From assembly GCF_042658365.1 (NCBI RefSeq), contig NZ_JBHSQC010000005.1: DNA of 64,000 nucleotides, one strand, 5' to 3'. Both the position numbers and the translations under genes were made by a program. The stretch comes from Carnobacterium_A antarcticum. GTDB taxonomy: Bacteria; Bacillota; Bacilli; Lactobacillales; Carnobacteriaceae. This document shows positions 25,506 through 35,031 of this stretch, in pieces; the stretch's first letter is position 1; every line of letters begins with the position of its first letter. Under the pieces are notes generated by a model. The model did not search any database and was not told the DNA's origin. It saw only the letters and a program-made list of their open reading frames with translations.

Positions 25506-26318
25506 TTAAATAACAAATAAAGAAGTTGGTTCACTAGGATCTGTGTCGTAAACAGTGAAGGTTTCACCTACCCCGGTCCCTTTTTCTTTTAAAATACTTT
25601 CAGCAGTCATACGGGCTAATTCTTTGATATTGTTGTCTTTGCTTAAATGGCCTAGGTATACACGTTTGGTTTTTTCTCCTATGATTTCAGCTAAAGCTAA
25701 AGCACCATCTTCATTTGATAAATGACCTTTATCGCCTAAAATCCGTTGTTTTAAATGCCAAGGATAAGCACCCATCCGCAACATTTCTAAATCATGGTTG
25801 CTCTCGAATAAATAAGCATCTGCATCCGCTAAAATACCACGCATCCTATCGCTCACATATCCTGTATCGGTCAACATCACAAATCGTTTATCGTTCTTAT
25901 GAAACGTATAAAATTGGGGAGCCACAGCATCATGAGACACACCGAAACTTTCTACATCTACGTCTCCAATTGCCATTGTTTTACCCATTTCAAAAACAAA
26001 TTTTTGCTCTGTTTTGATATCGCCAATAATCGGAGACATGGCTTCCCACGTTTTTTCGTTAGCATAAACATCTAATTTGTATTTACGAGCTAACACACCA
26101 ACCCCATGTACATGATCCCGGTGCTCATGGGTAACTAAGATACCGTCCAAATCGGCAACATCACGATCGATTTTTTTTAATAATTCAGTAATTTTTTTTC
26201 CGCTTAATCCACCGTCAACTAATAGTTTCTTTTTTTCTGACTCAATATACGTCACGTTTCCAGAACTGCCACTCGCTAGAATACTGACTTTTAATCCTTG
26301 ATTTTGGCCTTTTAACAT
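25506..26318 (-). CDS. walJ: WalJ/YycJ metallo-beta-lactamase-fold protein
   Basis: 270 residues with ILASGSSGNVTYIES near the start and the metal motif VTHEHRDHVHGVG. MLTDTGYVSD, ESNHDLEML and VYLGHLSKDNN follow. This is the usual last gene of the wal operon. The exonuclease-like MBL protein is linked to coordination of cell wall, division and DNA replication. ATG at 26318 follows GGGGGATTAGTGAA. It lies 164 bases after walI. Confidence 0.93.
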   Translation of the reverse strand: MLKGQNQGLKVSILASGSSGNVTYIESEKKKLLVDGGLSGKKITELLKKIDRDVADLDGILVTHEHRDHVHGVGVLARKYKLDVYANEKTWEAMSPIIGDIKTEQKFVFEMGKTMAIGDVDVESFGVSHDAVAPQFYTFHKNDKRFVMLTDTGYVSDRMRGILADADAYLFESNHDLEMLRMGAYPWHLKQRILGDKGHLSNEDGALALAEIIGEKTKRVYLGHLSKDNNIKELARMTAESILKEKGTGVGETFTVYDTDPSEPTSLFVI

Positions 26319-26482
26319 TTCACTAATCCCCCTCGATCATCCCACTCATTTTATACCAAATACCGCAAAATATCTACCTGTCTGTTTGATCCTAATAATG
26401 ACCAACACGGTTTGATAAAGAACCAAAAAAACCAGCGAACCAAGAAAAATCTCTTAGGTCGCTGGTTTAAGGGTTTGGTTGT

Positions 26483-27376
26483 TTATTGTTTCTCTGAAGA
26501 CAGCTCACTGGAACTCGATTCAGAAGAATCGGCAGATGAGTCGTCTTTTTCTTCTGATGCCGGTGTCTCTATAGAAGAACTCTTGATAATAGTGCCATTA
26601 ATAGCATCGACACGCTTCGCTTGCGTATCGGTACTGGAATCTATTTCTACAAACCAGACAGGCGCGTACATGCTTAATTCTTCCAAATTCAGTGTGCGGT
26701 AATAACCTAAAACAGGCTTTTTCACAGTGGTATCTGCCGGTATTTCATTATTTTGATACAAAATATCGACGGCATTTTTATCTGTGATCAATTCACGACT
26801 TTCACCTTGCACCGTGACTGGTCCTACATAACGTTGTTCGTAAGAAATGACTTGCTTACTGCTGTCTAAATGAAAAATGATTTCTGAAGTTCCATCGGTA
26901 ATCGGAATATTATTTGCAATTTGTGCATAAATAATTTGTTGCCCCGAGGGAATATAGCGGAAAAATTGATAGTCTTTTCCAAACAAGATTTGATCGCTTT
27001 TTACGAAATCGTTTAATTTTTCGATATCTTTAGACGTTAATTTTTTTTCTTGAGACAAGGCAATTGGATTAGATAAGATACTGCTGTAAATCGCTCCATT
27101 TTCTTCAACGATTCTGGTTTGATTGCTAAGTTTGTCGCGGTTTTCTGTTAACAAATCGTTTGCTTCAGTTTGAACATATGGAACTTTGTTTGTTTCATTT
27201 TGGAACTTAGGCAACTTGATGTTGGCTTTATCCATTTCATCTATAAAATTCACTTGAACATTAGAATCATTTTCTGAGAAATCATTGTAATTTTTATCAA
27301 AATAAGTCACTAGGAGAAAAACATTCAGTGCCAGGAAGGTCAGGACAAAAATGATTTCAATTCGCTTAAAGTCCAT
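26483..27376 (-). CDS. walI: WalI/YycI regulator of WalK
   Basis: About 297 residues with an N-terminal membrane anchor (MDFKRIEIIFVLTFLALNVF) and an extracytoplasmic YycI domain; it ends in a Ser/Glu-rich tail. WalI and WalH form a membrane complex that modulates the WalK sensor kinase. I prefer the ATG at 27376, which gives the family-typical MD-x-x-K-I start; the frame is open to 27394. The start overlaps the end of walH, indicating translational coupling. Confidence 0.9.
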   Translation of the reverse strand: MDFKRIEIIFVLTFLALNVFLLVTYFDKNYNDFSENDSNVQVNFIDEMDKANIKLPKFQNETNKVPYVQTEANDLLTENRDKLSNQTRIVEENGAIYSSILSNPIALSQEKKLTSKDIEKLNDFVKSDQILFGKDYQFFRYIPSGQQIIYAQIANNIPITDGTSEIIFHLDSSKQVISYEQRYVGPVTVQGESRELITDKNAVDILYQNNEIPADTTVKKPVLGYYRTLNLEELSMYAPVWFVEIDSSTDTQAKRVDAINGTIIKSSSIETPASEEKDDSSADSSESSSSELSSEKQ

Positions 27377-28679
27377 TGCTCTCATCTCCTCCATCCTGAT
27401 GCAAATCTCGAGAGTTCAGCCAAGAACCATTGACATAAATGTACCAATCAGGCTCTAAACTAATCACTCGGCTGGATTCAGAACTATTAGACCATGTGTA
27501 CCCTAATTGGATATCTTCGATCTCTTCGATGGCATAACCTTGTTCTGCTAAATACAGCAGCAATTCTTCCCCATTTAGTAGTTCTTTTTGATTGTCTTCA
27601 TCTGAAATCGGCGTTTGTGCAACCATTAATGGTACTTGTAATTCTGACATGCCATTTTCAACAACTGTAATGTGTGTTGCCCCATAATCGGTCGTTCCGA
27701 AAACAGGATAACCCTCAATATACCGACGATAGGTGACGACATTGCTTTGGCTGTTGTAGTCAAAGAAATGGATTTCATCGGACCAGTTTTCATACAACAT
27801 CAATTCAGTGAACGAATCTCTTAGCGTCTCAGTTAACGGCATTTTTTTGTCCGATGCGCGATTACGGTAATAACTTAGAATATTCGTGTCTTCGTTGACA
27901 AACATTTTACTAATGTAGTCAATATACTGAACGGAATTTTCACTCCGCGTTTCTTTCACTTCAGAAGTATCGTCAAATAATCGTTCAATAAACAGACTAT
28001 TCGGCTGTCTTTCCACCATATAGGTTAGATAAGGCAGTTCAAACGGGGCAATCGGTAAATATATGTTGTTGTTCTTGGCCTTCACGGTCATCACAGACTG
28101 ATAAGCTGCTTCTTCTTTTCGAAGAGCCGCCATCAATTTTTCCTGATCCACACCTTCTAGGCTGCTGCTGTACAATAAATCAGAATCCGTATTATAGAAA
28201 TAAATTCTGTCTGGGTCAGAAATAGAAAGATACACCCGATCAAACGTCCGATTCTGGTACTCTCCAGGCAAATTGGTAAATTTATCGCTCATCATTCCAA
28301 AAGGAATATTTTCCAAATAAATCAACTCTATTTTATCTGATTGAGACAGACTGTTCTGATAGTTCTCATTCGAAATTTCTAAAGGATCTTCTAAATTTTC
28401 CATTTGCCAATCCACCATAAAAAATTTGGAGAACGTCGACAAAGTCGCACGATTAGTCGTTATTTTGTCCATTCCTGCTTCATGTAAAACAATCTGCGAG
28501 GGACCGAACACATGCGAAAGCTGTCGTGAAATTGTCACAGAAGAGGTCTTTTTTTGATCGTTGTTGGTTTGTTCATCGTACTGACTCGGCATAGTCCAAA
28601 TCGCCCAAGTCAGAAAAAGACTGAGGATAATGAGAAATATCAAAGCTATTCTGATAAATCCTGTTCCTTTCATTCCCAA
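27366..28679 (-). CDS. walH: WalH/YycH regulator of WalK
   Basis: 437 residues. The N-terminal helix (IRIALIFLIILSLFLTWAIW) is followed by a long extracytoplasmic YycH domain with the IYFYNTDSDLLYSSSLEG and NSQSNVVTYRRYIEGYPVF blocks. Together with WalI it tunes WalK activity. It overlaps walK at its start and walI at its end, so all are one transcript. Confidence 0.92.
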   Translation of the reverse strand: MGMKGTGFIRIALIFLIILSLFLTWAIWTMPSQYDEQTNNDQKKTSSVTISRQLSHVFGPSQIVLHEAGMDKITTNRATLSTFSKFFMVDWQMENLEDPLEISNENYQNSLSQSDKIELIYLENIPFGMMSDKFTNLPGEYQNRTFDRVYLSISDPDRIYFYNTDSDLLYSSSLEGVDQEKLMAALRKEEAAYQSVMTVKAKNNNIYLPIAPFELPYLTYMVERQPNSLFIERLFDDTSEVKETRSENSVQYIDYISKMFVNEDTNILSYYRNRASDKKMPLTETLRDSFTELMLYENWSDEIHFFDYNSQSNVVTYRRYIEGYPVFGTTDYGATHITVVENGMSELQVPLMVAQTPISDEDNQKELLNGEELLLYLAEQGYAIEEIEDIQLGYTWSNSSESSRVISLEPDWYIYVNGSWLNSRDLHQDGGDESNGL

Positions 28680-30514
28680 TCATCCTCCTCATAAGGGAGA
28701 TACGGCAACGAAACATAAAAGGTTGTCCCTTTTCCTTCGATGCTGTCTACCCAAATTTTTCCGCCATGTCGTTGAATCACTTCTTTAGAAATGGCTAGAC
28801 CCAGACCTGTTCCGCCCATCGAACGTGCTCTGGCCTTATCTACTCGATAAAAGCGGTCAAAGACATGCGGCAAGTCTTTCCTTGGTATTCCCATTCCTTG
28901 ATCAGAAACGCTGATAACGACGCTATTATGCGTTTCCTGCAGCCGACAAGTGATCGTTCCGCCGTCCGGCGAATATTTAATAGCATTATTCATAATGTTA
29001 TCAAATACTTGCATCATTTTATCCGTATCTATTTCGGCCCAAATCTGACGATTGGTAAATTCGCGTTTGATTGAAAAGGCCTTTTTAGGTTTATCCGAAG
29101 ATTGGATCATCATATCAAAGCGATCCAGTACGTGGCTCATCAATTCATTGATATTGATGTACTCCAATTCCAATTCGCTATTGCCTGCATCCATTCTTGA
29201 TAAGTTCAATAAATCAGAAATCATACGAATCATGCGATCGGTCTCTTCTTGCGTAACTTGCAGAAAATTCGGTGCGATCTCAGGATCTTTCCAAGCCCCA
29301 TCGATCAGAGCTTCCAGATAGCTCCGCATGCTGGTTAATGGTGTTCTTAACTCGTGTGAAACATTCGAGACAAAGTCTCTGCGTTCCCGTTCTATTTTCT
29401 CTTGTTCCGTTACATCATGCAAGACGCAGACGATTCCGCTGATAAAACCCGTTTCTCTTTGGATCAAAGAAAATCCTCCTTGCAAAATCAAGGGGTTTTC
29501 AGGCGTTGAAAAATTAAAAGATAACTCTTCTTCATTTTCTAATAATTTACGCAATGAAAATTCTTTTTCTTTTTTCAGAACTTCCAGAATGGATCGGCCA
29601 ATCGCTGTTTCTTGCGTAACATTTAGCATCTCCATGGCCATCTCGTTGATGATCACAATTTTCCCTCTGCGGTCAGTGGCGATAACGCCATCTGTCATGT
29701 GGGTCAAGACACTGTTTAATCTTCTTCTCTCTGCTTCTGTTGATTCCTGTGCTTCTTCTACTTTGATGGAAAGGTCATTGATCGCTAAAGACAATTGTCC
29801 CAACTCATCCTCACTGTAAATTTTTACTTGTCCAGAATAATTGCCTTCTGCCATTTGAATAGTTTGGTGAGTCATTTCAGTGATTGGTTTAGTGATTGCT
29901 CGCGAAATAAATAAAGCCAGCAATACTGTCAGACCCATAGAAATAAGCGAAGCATTTAAAAAGATGATCGTAATTTCTTCAATTTGTTGATAAACACTTT
30001 CAATATTGGTTTTTAATGAAATGACGCCTAATACTTCATTAGAGCCGTCATTCGCTATAATTGGAGAAACCAACTTCCAGATTCGGTCGTTGGTTGTTTG
30101 ATCCGTATATTGACTTGTGGTTTTACTGCTTAACAATAAAGCTTGATGAACATCACGATCTTTCGATTTCATGCCGACAACCGATTGATTCGTTGTGTCG
30201 CTTGTTCCTAAAATGTAGTGTTGTGGATTGATGACTTGGGCTTCTAGTACACCATTTCCTGAAAAATCTCCTAACAACCTTCCAATTTCTTCATTCAAAT
30301 TCCGATTTTCTTTGTCTACTAACAGAGGTTGCAACGTATTGTCCAAAAATCCTACTTGAAGTCTGCGTTCCTCTTGAAAGTTATCAATCAATTGTGTTTC
30401 TAATTGTCTAACAAAATAGGCTCCTATCAATTCTAAGGCAACCAATAATAAAACAATGAACACGAAGACAATTTTAAAATCGATCGATTGAAAAAACCCA
30501 ATTTTTTTCTTCAT
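28670..30514 (-). CDS. walK: Essential cell-wall sensor histidine kinase WalK
   Basis: 614 residues. TM1 (about 13-35), an extracellular sensor domain (36-180), TM2 (about 182-205), HAMP (to ~258), PAS (about 262-370), HisKA with the phospho-acceptor His387 in SNVSHELRTPLTSM, and a HATPase with NAIKYSPDGG and GMGIPRKDLPHVFDRF. This is the complete WalK/YycG architecture. It phosphorylates WalR and controls peptidoglycan hydrolases in response to wall status. It starts 6 bases after walR and overlaps walH. Confidence 0.97.
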   Translation of the reverse strand: MKKKIGFFQSIDFKIVFVFIVLLLVALELIGAYFVRQLETQLIDNFQEERRLQVGFLDNTLQPLLVDKENRNLNEEIGRLLGDFSGNGVLEAQVINPQHYILGTSDTTNQSVVGMKSKDRDVHQALLLSSKTTSQYTDQTTNDRIWKLVSPIIANDGSNEVLGVISLKTNIESVYQQIEEITIIFLNASLISMGLTVLLALFISRAITKPITEMTHQTIQMAEGNYSGQVKIYSEDELGQLSLAINDLSIKVEEAQESTEAERRRLNSVLTHMTDGVIATDRRGKIVIINEMAMEMLNVTQETAIGRSILEVLKKEKEFSLRKLLENEEELSFNFSTPENPLILQGGFSLIQRETGFISGIVCVLHDVTEQEKIERERRDFVSNVSHELRTPLTSMRSYLEALIDGAWKDPEIAPNFLQVTQEETDRMIRMISDLLNLSRMDAGNSELELEYININELMSHVLDRFDMMIQSSDKPKKAFSIKREFTNRQIWAEIDTDKMMQVFDNIMNNAIKYSPDGGTITCRLQETHNSVVISVSDQGMGIPRKDLPHVFDRFYRVDKARARSMGGTGLGLAISKEVIQRHGGKIWVDSIEGKGTTFYVSLPYLPYEEDDWE

Positions 30515-30520
30515 GAACTT

Positions 30521-31228
30521 CTACTCCTGTTCAGGGTTTCTTAAATAATAACCAACGCCACGTCTTGTAACTAACCAAGCCGGATGGCTAGGACTATCTT
30601 CAATTTTTTCTCTTAATCTTCTGACTGTTACGTCGACCGTTCGAACATCTCCGAAATAGTCATAACCCCAGACGGTCTGCAACAAATGTTCTCTGGTCAT
30701 TACTTGTCCTAAATGTCTCGCTAAATAATGCAGCAGTTCAAATTCCCGGTGAGTCAATTCAATTGTTTCGCCTCTTTTTGAGACAATATAAGCATCCGGG
30801 TGAACGGTTAATGCCCCAACTTCAATGTCGTTTGTTTCTTCTTCTTCTACAACTGCTGCTTTTGCATTTCCATGTCGTCTCAAGTTAGCTTTTACACGTG
30901 CAACCAATTCTCGATTCGAAAACGGTTTGGTTACATAATCGTCTGCACCCAATTCTAACCCTAGTACTTTATCAATTTCTGAATCTTTAGCCGTTACCAT
31001 GATAATTGGCATATCGTGCGTTTTACGTATCTCGCGACACACTTCCAACCCATCGATTTTAGGCAGCATCAAATCCAATATAATTAAATCCGGTTCAACT
31101 TCTTCAACTTTTTCGAGGGCTTCTTCACCATCATAAGCCGTATATACATCGTAACCTTCTTTTGTTAAATTAAATTTCACTATATCTGAGATTGGTTTTT
31201 CATCGTCTACTACTAATACTTTTTTCAA
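30521..31228 (-). CDS. walR: Essential response regulator WalR (OmpR family)
   Basis: 235 residues. The receiver domain has KVLVVDDEKPI, phospho-acceptor Asp52 in LIILDLMLPKIDG and the Lys of DDYVTKPF. The winged-helix output domain ends in VDVTVRRLREKIED and GVGYYLRNP. It controls autolysin and wall-metabolism genes with WalK. First gene of the walRKHIJ unit; AAGGAGGGTTTAAATTG precedes the ATG. No promoter is assigned in the 227-base upstream region. Confidence 0.97.
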   Translation of the reverse strand: MKKVLVVDDEKPISDIVKFNLTKEGYDVYTAYDGEEALEKVEEVEPDLIILDLMLPKIDGLEVCREIRKTHDMPIIMVTAKDSEIDKVLGLELGADDYVTKPFSNRELVARVKANLRRHGNAKAAVVEEEETNDIEVGALTVHPDAYIVSKRGETIELTHREFELLHYLARHLGQVMTREHLLQTVWGYDYFGDVRTVDVTVRRLREKIEDSPSHPAWLVTRRGVGYYLRNPEQE

Positions 31229-31455
31229 TTTAAACCCTCCTTAGAGTTTTAAGCTCTCACATAAAGGCACATTACTTCCATTGTATCCTTTCATTATACC
31301 CAACCTAAGAACGAAGTGCAAAAAAATTAGAGAAATGGCTTTCACTCTCTAATTTAGGACAGCTGGATTATTTTGCTCCAGTAGTGTGTTCAATTGTTCT
31401 TTTGGGACAAATAGGCCTGAAAAAATCTGATCTTTCAGGCTGCTGAGCTCTTCTA

Positions 31456-31977
31456 TCATTTATCTGGACTTTTCAAAACCACTAACGCAAGCGTTTCTCC
31501 TGCAACAGCATGTTCCTCTTGATTTAATTCATAATGATAAAGAGAGCTGCATCCATTGATAACGACCACTGAAGTAGTCGTCTTGCAGCCTTGACTGATG
31601 AGGTAATCAAAGTCTACGGTAACTAAGGGCTCTCCTTGTTTAACCATCATACCTTCTTTTAATGAACTTACAAAGCCTTCTCCATTTAAAGTAACGGTCT
31701 CTAATCCAACATGAACCAAAACTTCTATCCCTTTATCCGTCACGATACCATAAGCGTGTAAGGCACCAGCAACTTGAAATAATCTGCCGCTAACTGGAGC
31801 AAGCACGATGTTCGATGTCGGTTCCATGGCGAAACCGTCTCCCATCATTTTCTCAGAAAAGACCGGATCAGCTACGCTCTCGATTGAGATGATTTTTCCA
31901 TCTGTTACCGCAAATAATTCTGTTCTTAGCACTTGGTTTGGGTTTGCTTGTTCATTTTGATTTGAAAATGCGTCCAA
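31456..31977 (-). CDS. Free-standing PTS EIIA component, glucose (Crr) family
   Basis: 173 residues. The single EIIA-Glc fold is shown by DPVFSEKMMGDGFAMEP, the supporting His in GALHAYGIVTD and the phosphorylated His in IEVLVHVGLETVTLNGEGF. A free EIIA can donate phosphate to EIIBC permeases that lack an A domain, and may regulate other proteins. No EIIBC gene is next to it. It is monocistronic, just upstream of walR on the same strand. It is similar in its motifs to the N-terminal A domain of the PTS protein at 6143. Confidence 0.88.
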   Translation of the reverse strand: MDAFSNQNEQANPNQVLRTELFAVTDGKIISIESVADPVFSEKMMGDGFAMEPTSNIVLAPVSGRLFQVAGALHAYGIVTDKGIEVLVHVGLETVTLNGEGFVSSLKEGMMVKQGEPLVTVDFDYLISQGCKTTTSVVVINGCSSLYHYELNQEEHAVAGETLALVVLKSPDK

Positions 31978-32123
31978 TTTTAGCTCTCCTCCTAACTTCC
32001 CTACCTTGTTTCATTGTATTCTCCATTGTTGTACCGTATGTTTTATTTACCTTTTATTGTAACTGATAATGGCGCGTTTGACTACACGTTCAAAAAAACG
32101 TTCTTTCCTTTGACAAATAAAGC

Positions 32124-32173
32124 TAAAAGCAAGGAGAATACGATTTCATATTATTTGGAAATTCCTTGCTTTA
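32124..32173. other. Inverted repeat in the divergent EIIA/DUF948 spacer
   Basis: TAAAGCAAGGA-type arms (32125-32135 and 32163-32173) are separated by 27 AT-rich bases. It could be an operator, a terminator of a short transcript or a leader hairpin of the DUF948 gene. Nothing distinguishes these. Confidence 0.35.
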
Positions 32174-32231
32174 ATGGTATTCTATAGACACTAAACGGTG
32201 TTTTTACTTTAGAAGGGAGCGTGAAAATGAC

Positions 32232-32678
32232 ATGTCAGGTGGAATCATTGCAGTTGTCATTGTTGGTTTAGCTTTGATCGCGTTAATTGTATTTGGAATA
32301 ATTTTCGGAAAAAAAGTTTCCAGTCTAATGAAAGCTGCAGAAAAAACCGCAACGAATGCCCAAGATAAGATTGATTTTTTCACGAGAGAAGCAGATGCAA
32401 TAAAGAACAAAATAGATCAGTTAACACAGGAGGTTAATGGAATGACTACAGAAGTTAATGATAAAATGAAAAATATTGATTATTTTTCTCAATCGATCAC
32501 CGATTTTCAAAATGCTCTTGACGAATTGAAACAATCAGGTACAGATGCAGTTTCTCAATTTTTTGGCTCTTCTAGCAAAAAAAACAGCAGTCTTCCAACT
32601 TTCTCATTGCTTAAAAAAACAGCAGTAAGGCTGTTTAAAAAGAAAAGTTCGAAAGAAACAAACGTTGATTTTAATTAA
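32232..32678 (+). CDS. DUF948 membrane-anchored protein
   Basis: 148 residues. One N-terminal membrane helix (IIAVVIVGLALIALIVFGII) is followed by a helical, coiled-coil-like region (about 30-105) and a basic tail. DUF948 proteins are small envelope-associated general-stress proteins of unknown mechanism. The start MSGGIIAVV is family-typical, although GGAG is rather far upstream (about 13 bases). A YtxH protein follows at 29 bases, a recurrent pairing in Firmicutes. Confidence 0.8.
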   Translation: MSGGIIAVVIVGLALIALIVFGIIFGKKVSSLMKAAEKTATNAQDKIDFFTREADAIKNKIDQLTQEVNGMTTEVNDKMKNIDYFSQSITDFQNALDELKQSGTDAVSQFFGSSSKKNSSLPTFSLLKKTAVRLFKKKSSKETNVDFN

Positions 32679-32707
32679 AAAATACATTTTTGAAGGAGAA
32701 TTTAAAC

Positions 32708-33133
32708 ATGTCTAAAAACAATTTCATGGGAACTTTATTTGTAGGTACAGCTGCTGCTATTACGGCTTTGCTCTTTGCTCCAAAATCAGGACGAGAGCTA
32801 CGTGCAGATCTAAAAAAAGAAGCACTTTCGCTACAAGAACAGGCGATGGATAAAGTTAACCAATTCACTGATGAAATAAAAGAAACGTATCACGAAGTTG
32901 AAGAAGAAATCAATTATACAAATCCTGATTTAGCAGAAACGATGGAAAATATTGAAGATGATTTGTACACAACGAATGTCAAGACACATGGTTCTGACGT
33001 TGTTCTTCATTCAAGCAACCTTAAAGAAGAAGACACAACTACTGCGCCAGACCAAGAATATCCGCCGATTGAAGATTTAGAAACACCAATGCCGACAGAT
33101 TTCAAAATCGATGACAAACGTGGACAAATCTAA
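32708..33133 (+). CDS. YtxH-domain protein
   Basis: 141 residues. The N-terminal hydrophobic helix (FMGTLFVGTAAAITALLFA) ends in the YtxH signature APKSGRELRADLKK, followed by an amphipathic helix and an acidic, Pro/Thr-rich tail. The family is general-stress related and membrane-associated. ATG at 32708 is chosen because AAGGAG lies just upstream; the in-frame TTG at 32690 precedes that site. It is co-transcribed with the DUF948 gene and ends at a strong terminator. Confidence 0.85.
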   Translation: MSKNNFMGTLFVGTAAAITALLFAPKSGRELRADLKKEALSLQEQAMDKVNQFTDEIKETYHEVEEEINYTNPDLAETMENIEDDLYTTNVKTHGSDVVLHSSNLKEEDTTTAPDQEYPPIEDLETPMPTDFKIDDKRGQI

Positions 33134-33161
33134 ACAAACATTCTCATTAAACAATTAAAAA

Positions 33162-33207
33162 AATAGGATTCCAACAGTTAGTTACGCTGTTGGAATCCTA
33201 TTTTTAC
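33162..33207. terminator. Bidirectional terminator between ytxH and the amylase gene
   Basis: AATAGGATTCCAACAG pairs with CTGTTGGAATCCTATT, with A-run left and T-run right. It can serve both convergent genes and overlaps the amylase stop codon. Confidence 0.92.
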
Positions 33208-34691
33208 TTTTCTTCCGCTGCTTCTTCTGGCTTTACGCCTTCTTTTGCCCAAACGGAAATCGATCCGGCTTGGACTAAAAAATACCCATTCCCGTTTTCA
33301 TCAATAACTACTTTTTCTTCATGATTTCCAGTATAATCCGCGAAGGTTTCCCCGGCATGTTGTTTGCCCATCTGCATCTCTTTATAACCTGCTTCTCCAT
33401 TTGACAGCACCACTGCGCAGCCATAAGGGTGTTGTTCATTCCCTAAACGCGTCCAGCCAATACAATTAGGGTGATCAAAGTAATCGACTTGCTCGCCATA
33501 AGCATGATGAGTCCGAATATATAACAGCTTATCAATCATCTCTTGTTGTGGAGCTATAGGGTTCTCTCCTTGTATCCCATAATAATCCCCATAAAATAAA
33601 CAAGGATACCCTTCTGCACGCAATAAAATGACACCATAGGCCAGAGGTTTAAACCAAGATTCAACAAAAGACTCCAACGATTGACCAGGCTGTGAATCAT
33701 GGTTATCGACAAATGTCACCGAATACGAAGAATTTTTTTTCATCAATGTAGCATCAAATAGCTGGCATAAATCGTATTCATTTCCTGATTTTGATGCTTG
33801 TTCTAGGTTAGTATGCAACCCCACATCAACTAATGCCAAATTGAAGTCTTGGTCTTCCAAATAACCTTCTACACTTTCATAAGCTGAATCCCAGTATTCA
33901 CCGACCACAAAAAATTGTTCGCCAAATTCATTTCGAATCGTTTTAACTAGATCGTATATAAAGTTCTCGTTAATGTGCTTCACAGCATCCAACCGGAACC
34001 CATCGACACCTGTTTCTTCTATGAACCACTTGGCCCATTTTTTAGTTTCCTCAATGACTCCTGGATGTGCATAATCGATATCTGCATACATTAAATAATC
34101 ATAATTACCATATTCGTTGTTTACTTTGTCGTCATTGGCCCAACCTTTATTTTCGCCTTCAATACGATAGATTGCTTTTTTCCCATTCTCTTGATTGTAA
34201 TCAATTCCTGAAAAATGGACCCATGACCACTGAAAATCAGAATAAGTGCCTTTTCTGCCTGGGAAAGTAAATTTTGTCCATCCTTCAATTTCATAAGGTT
34301 CGCTTATCGTTTGATTACGATCATCCGGATTCACTTCGCTGGCCATAAAACGTTCTGTTTCATCTGCCCCGGCTTTATGGTTCAATACGATATCCGCATA
34401 AACTTGAATGTCATATTTATGTAGCTCATCAACCGCAGCTTTTAATTCTTTTTTCGTTCCATATTTGGTTCGAATAGCGTCTTTTTGATCAAATTCGCCT
34501 AAATCATACAAGTCATAAATACCATAGCCTACATCATTGATGCCCGTTGCTTTAAAACAAGGCGGGATCCAAACACCTGTCACACCCATTTTACTTAGGT
34601 GTTCTGCATCTGCTTTTAACCGTTCCCAATGTTTTCCGTCTGCTTCCAAATGCCATTCAAAATATTGCATCATAATCCCATTCTCTTTCAT
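33204..34691 (-). CDS. Intracellular alpha-amylase, GH13 subfamily 5 type
   Basis: About 495 residues, beginning MKENGIMMQYFEWHL as in cytoplasmic AmyS-type amylases. The four GH13 blocks are present: DIVLNHK, GFRLDAVKHI (nucleophile Asp), VVGEYWD (acid/base Glu) and FVDNHDSQPGQ. It cleaves internal alpha-1,4 bonds of maltodextrin or glycogen. There is no signal peptide, so it should act in the cytoplasm. ATG at 34691 follows GGGAGTGCAAC; the frame is open to 34709. The gene is monocistronic and not within a glycogen or maltose cluster. Confidence 0.92.
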   Translation of the reverse strand: MKENGIMMQYFEWHLEADGKHWERLKADAEHLSKMGVTGVWIPPCFKATGINDVGYGIYDLYDLGEFDQKDAIRTKYGTKKELKAAVDELHKYDIQVYADIVLNHKAGADETERFMASEVNPDDRNQTISEPYEIEGWTKFTFPGRKGTYSDFQWSWVHFSGIDYNQENGKKAIYRIEGENKGWANDDKVNNEYGNYDYLMYADIDYAHPGVIEETKKWAKWFIEETGVDGFRLDAVKHINENFIYDLVKTIRNEFGEQFFVVGEYWDSAYESVEGYLEDQDFNLALVDVGLHTNLEQASKSGNEYDLCQLFDATLMKKNSSYSVTFVDNHDSQPGQSLESFVESWFKPLAYGVILLRAEGYPCLFYGDYYGIQGENPIAPQQEMIDKLLYIRTHHAYGEQVDYFDHPNCIGWTRLGNEQHPYGCAVVLSNGEAGYKEMQMGKQHAGETFADYTGNHEEKVVIDENGNGYFLVQAGSISVWAKEGVKPEEAAEEK

Positions 34692-35031
34692 GTTGCACTC
34701 CCTTTCCAAATTGTTTTATTTTCGAAATGTTCTTTAAGTAAATAGTACTGGCTATTGCTCTTTTTAGCAATTTTTAAGCCATTCTTGCTTGGTGAAACCA
34801 AACTTATTCTCAAAATCGGTAAAAGTTTAAAAAGCACGTTTTTCTCTTTATTCCTACCACTTCTAATATGGGTTGCTTTTCGTTTGGTTTTTCTTATAGT
34901 GAAATTTTCGAAATCGAAATTTTTCTGATCAACTAGTAATCTCCTTCATCATGCAAACTCATTTTTGAGAAAAATGATAAGGGAAATACCTTCTAATGAC
35001 GCACCGATAGCCGTTTCTTATATTATTATGA

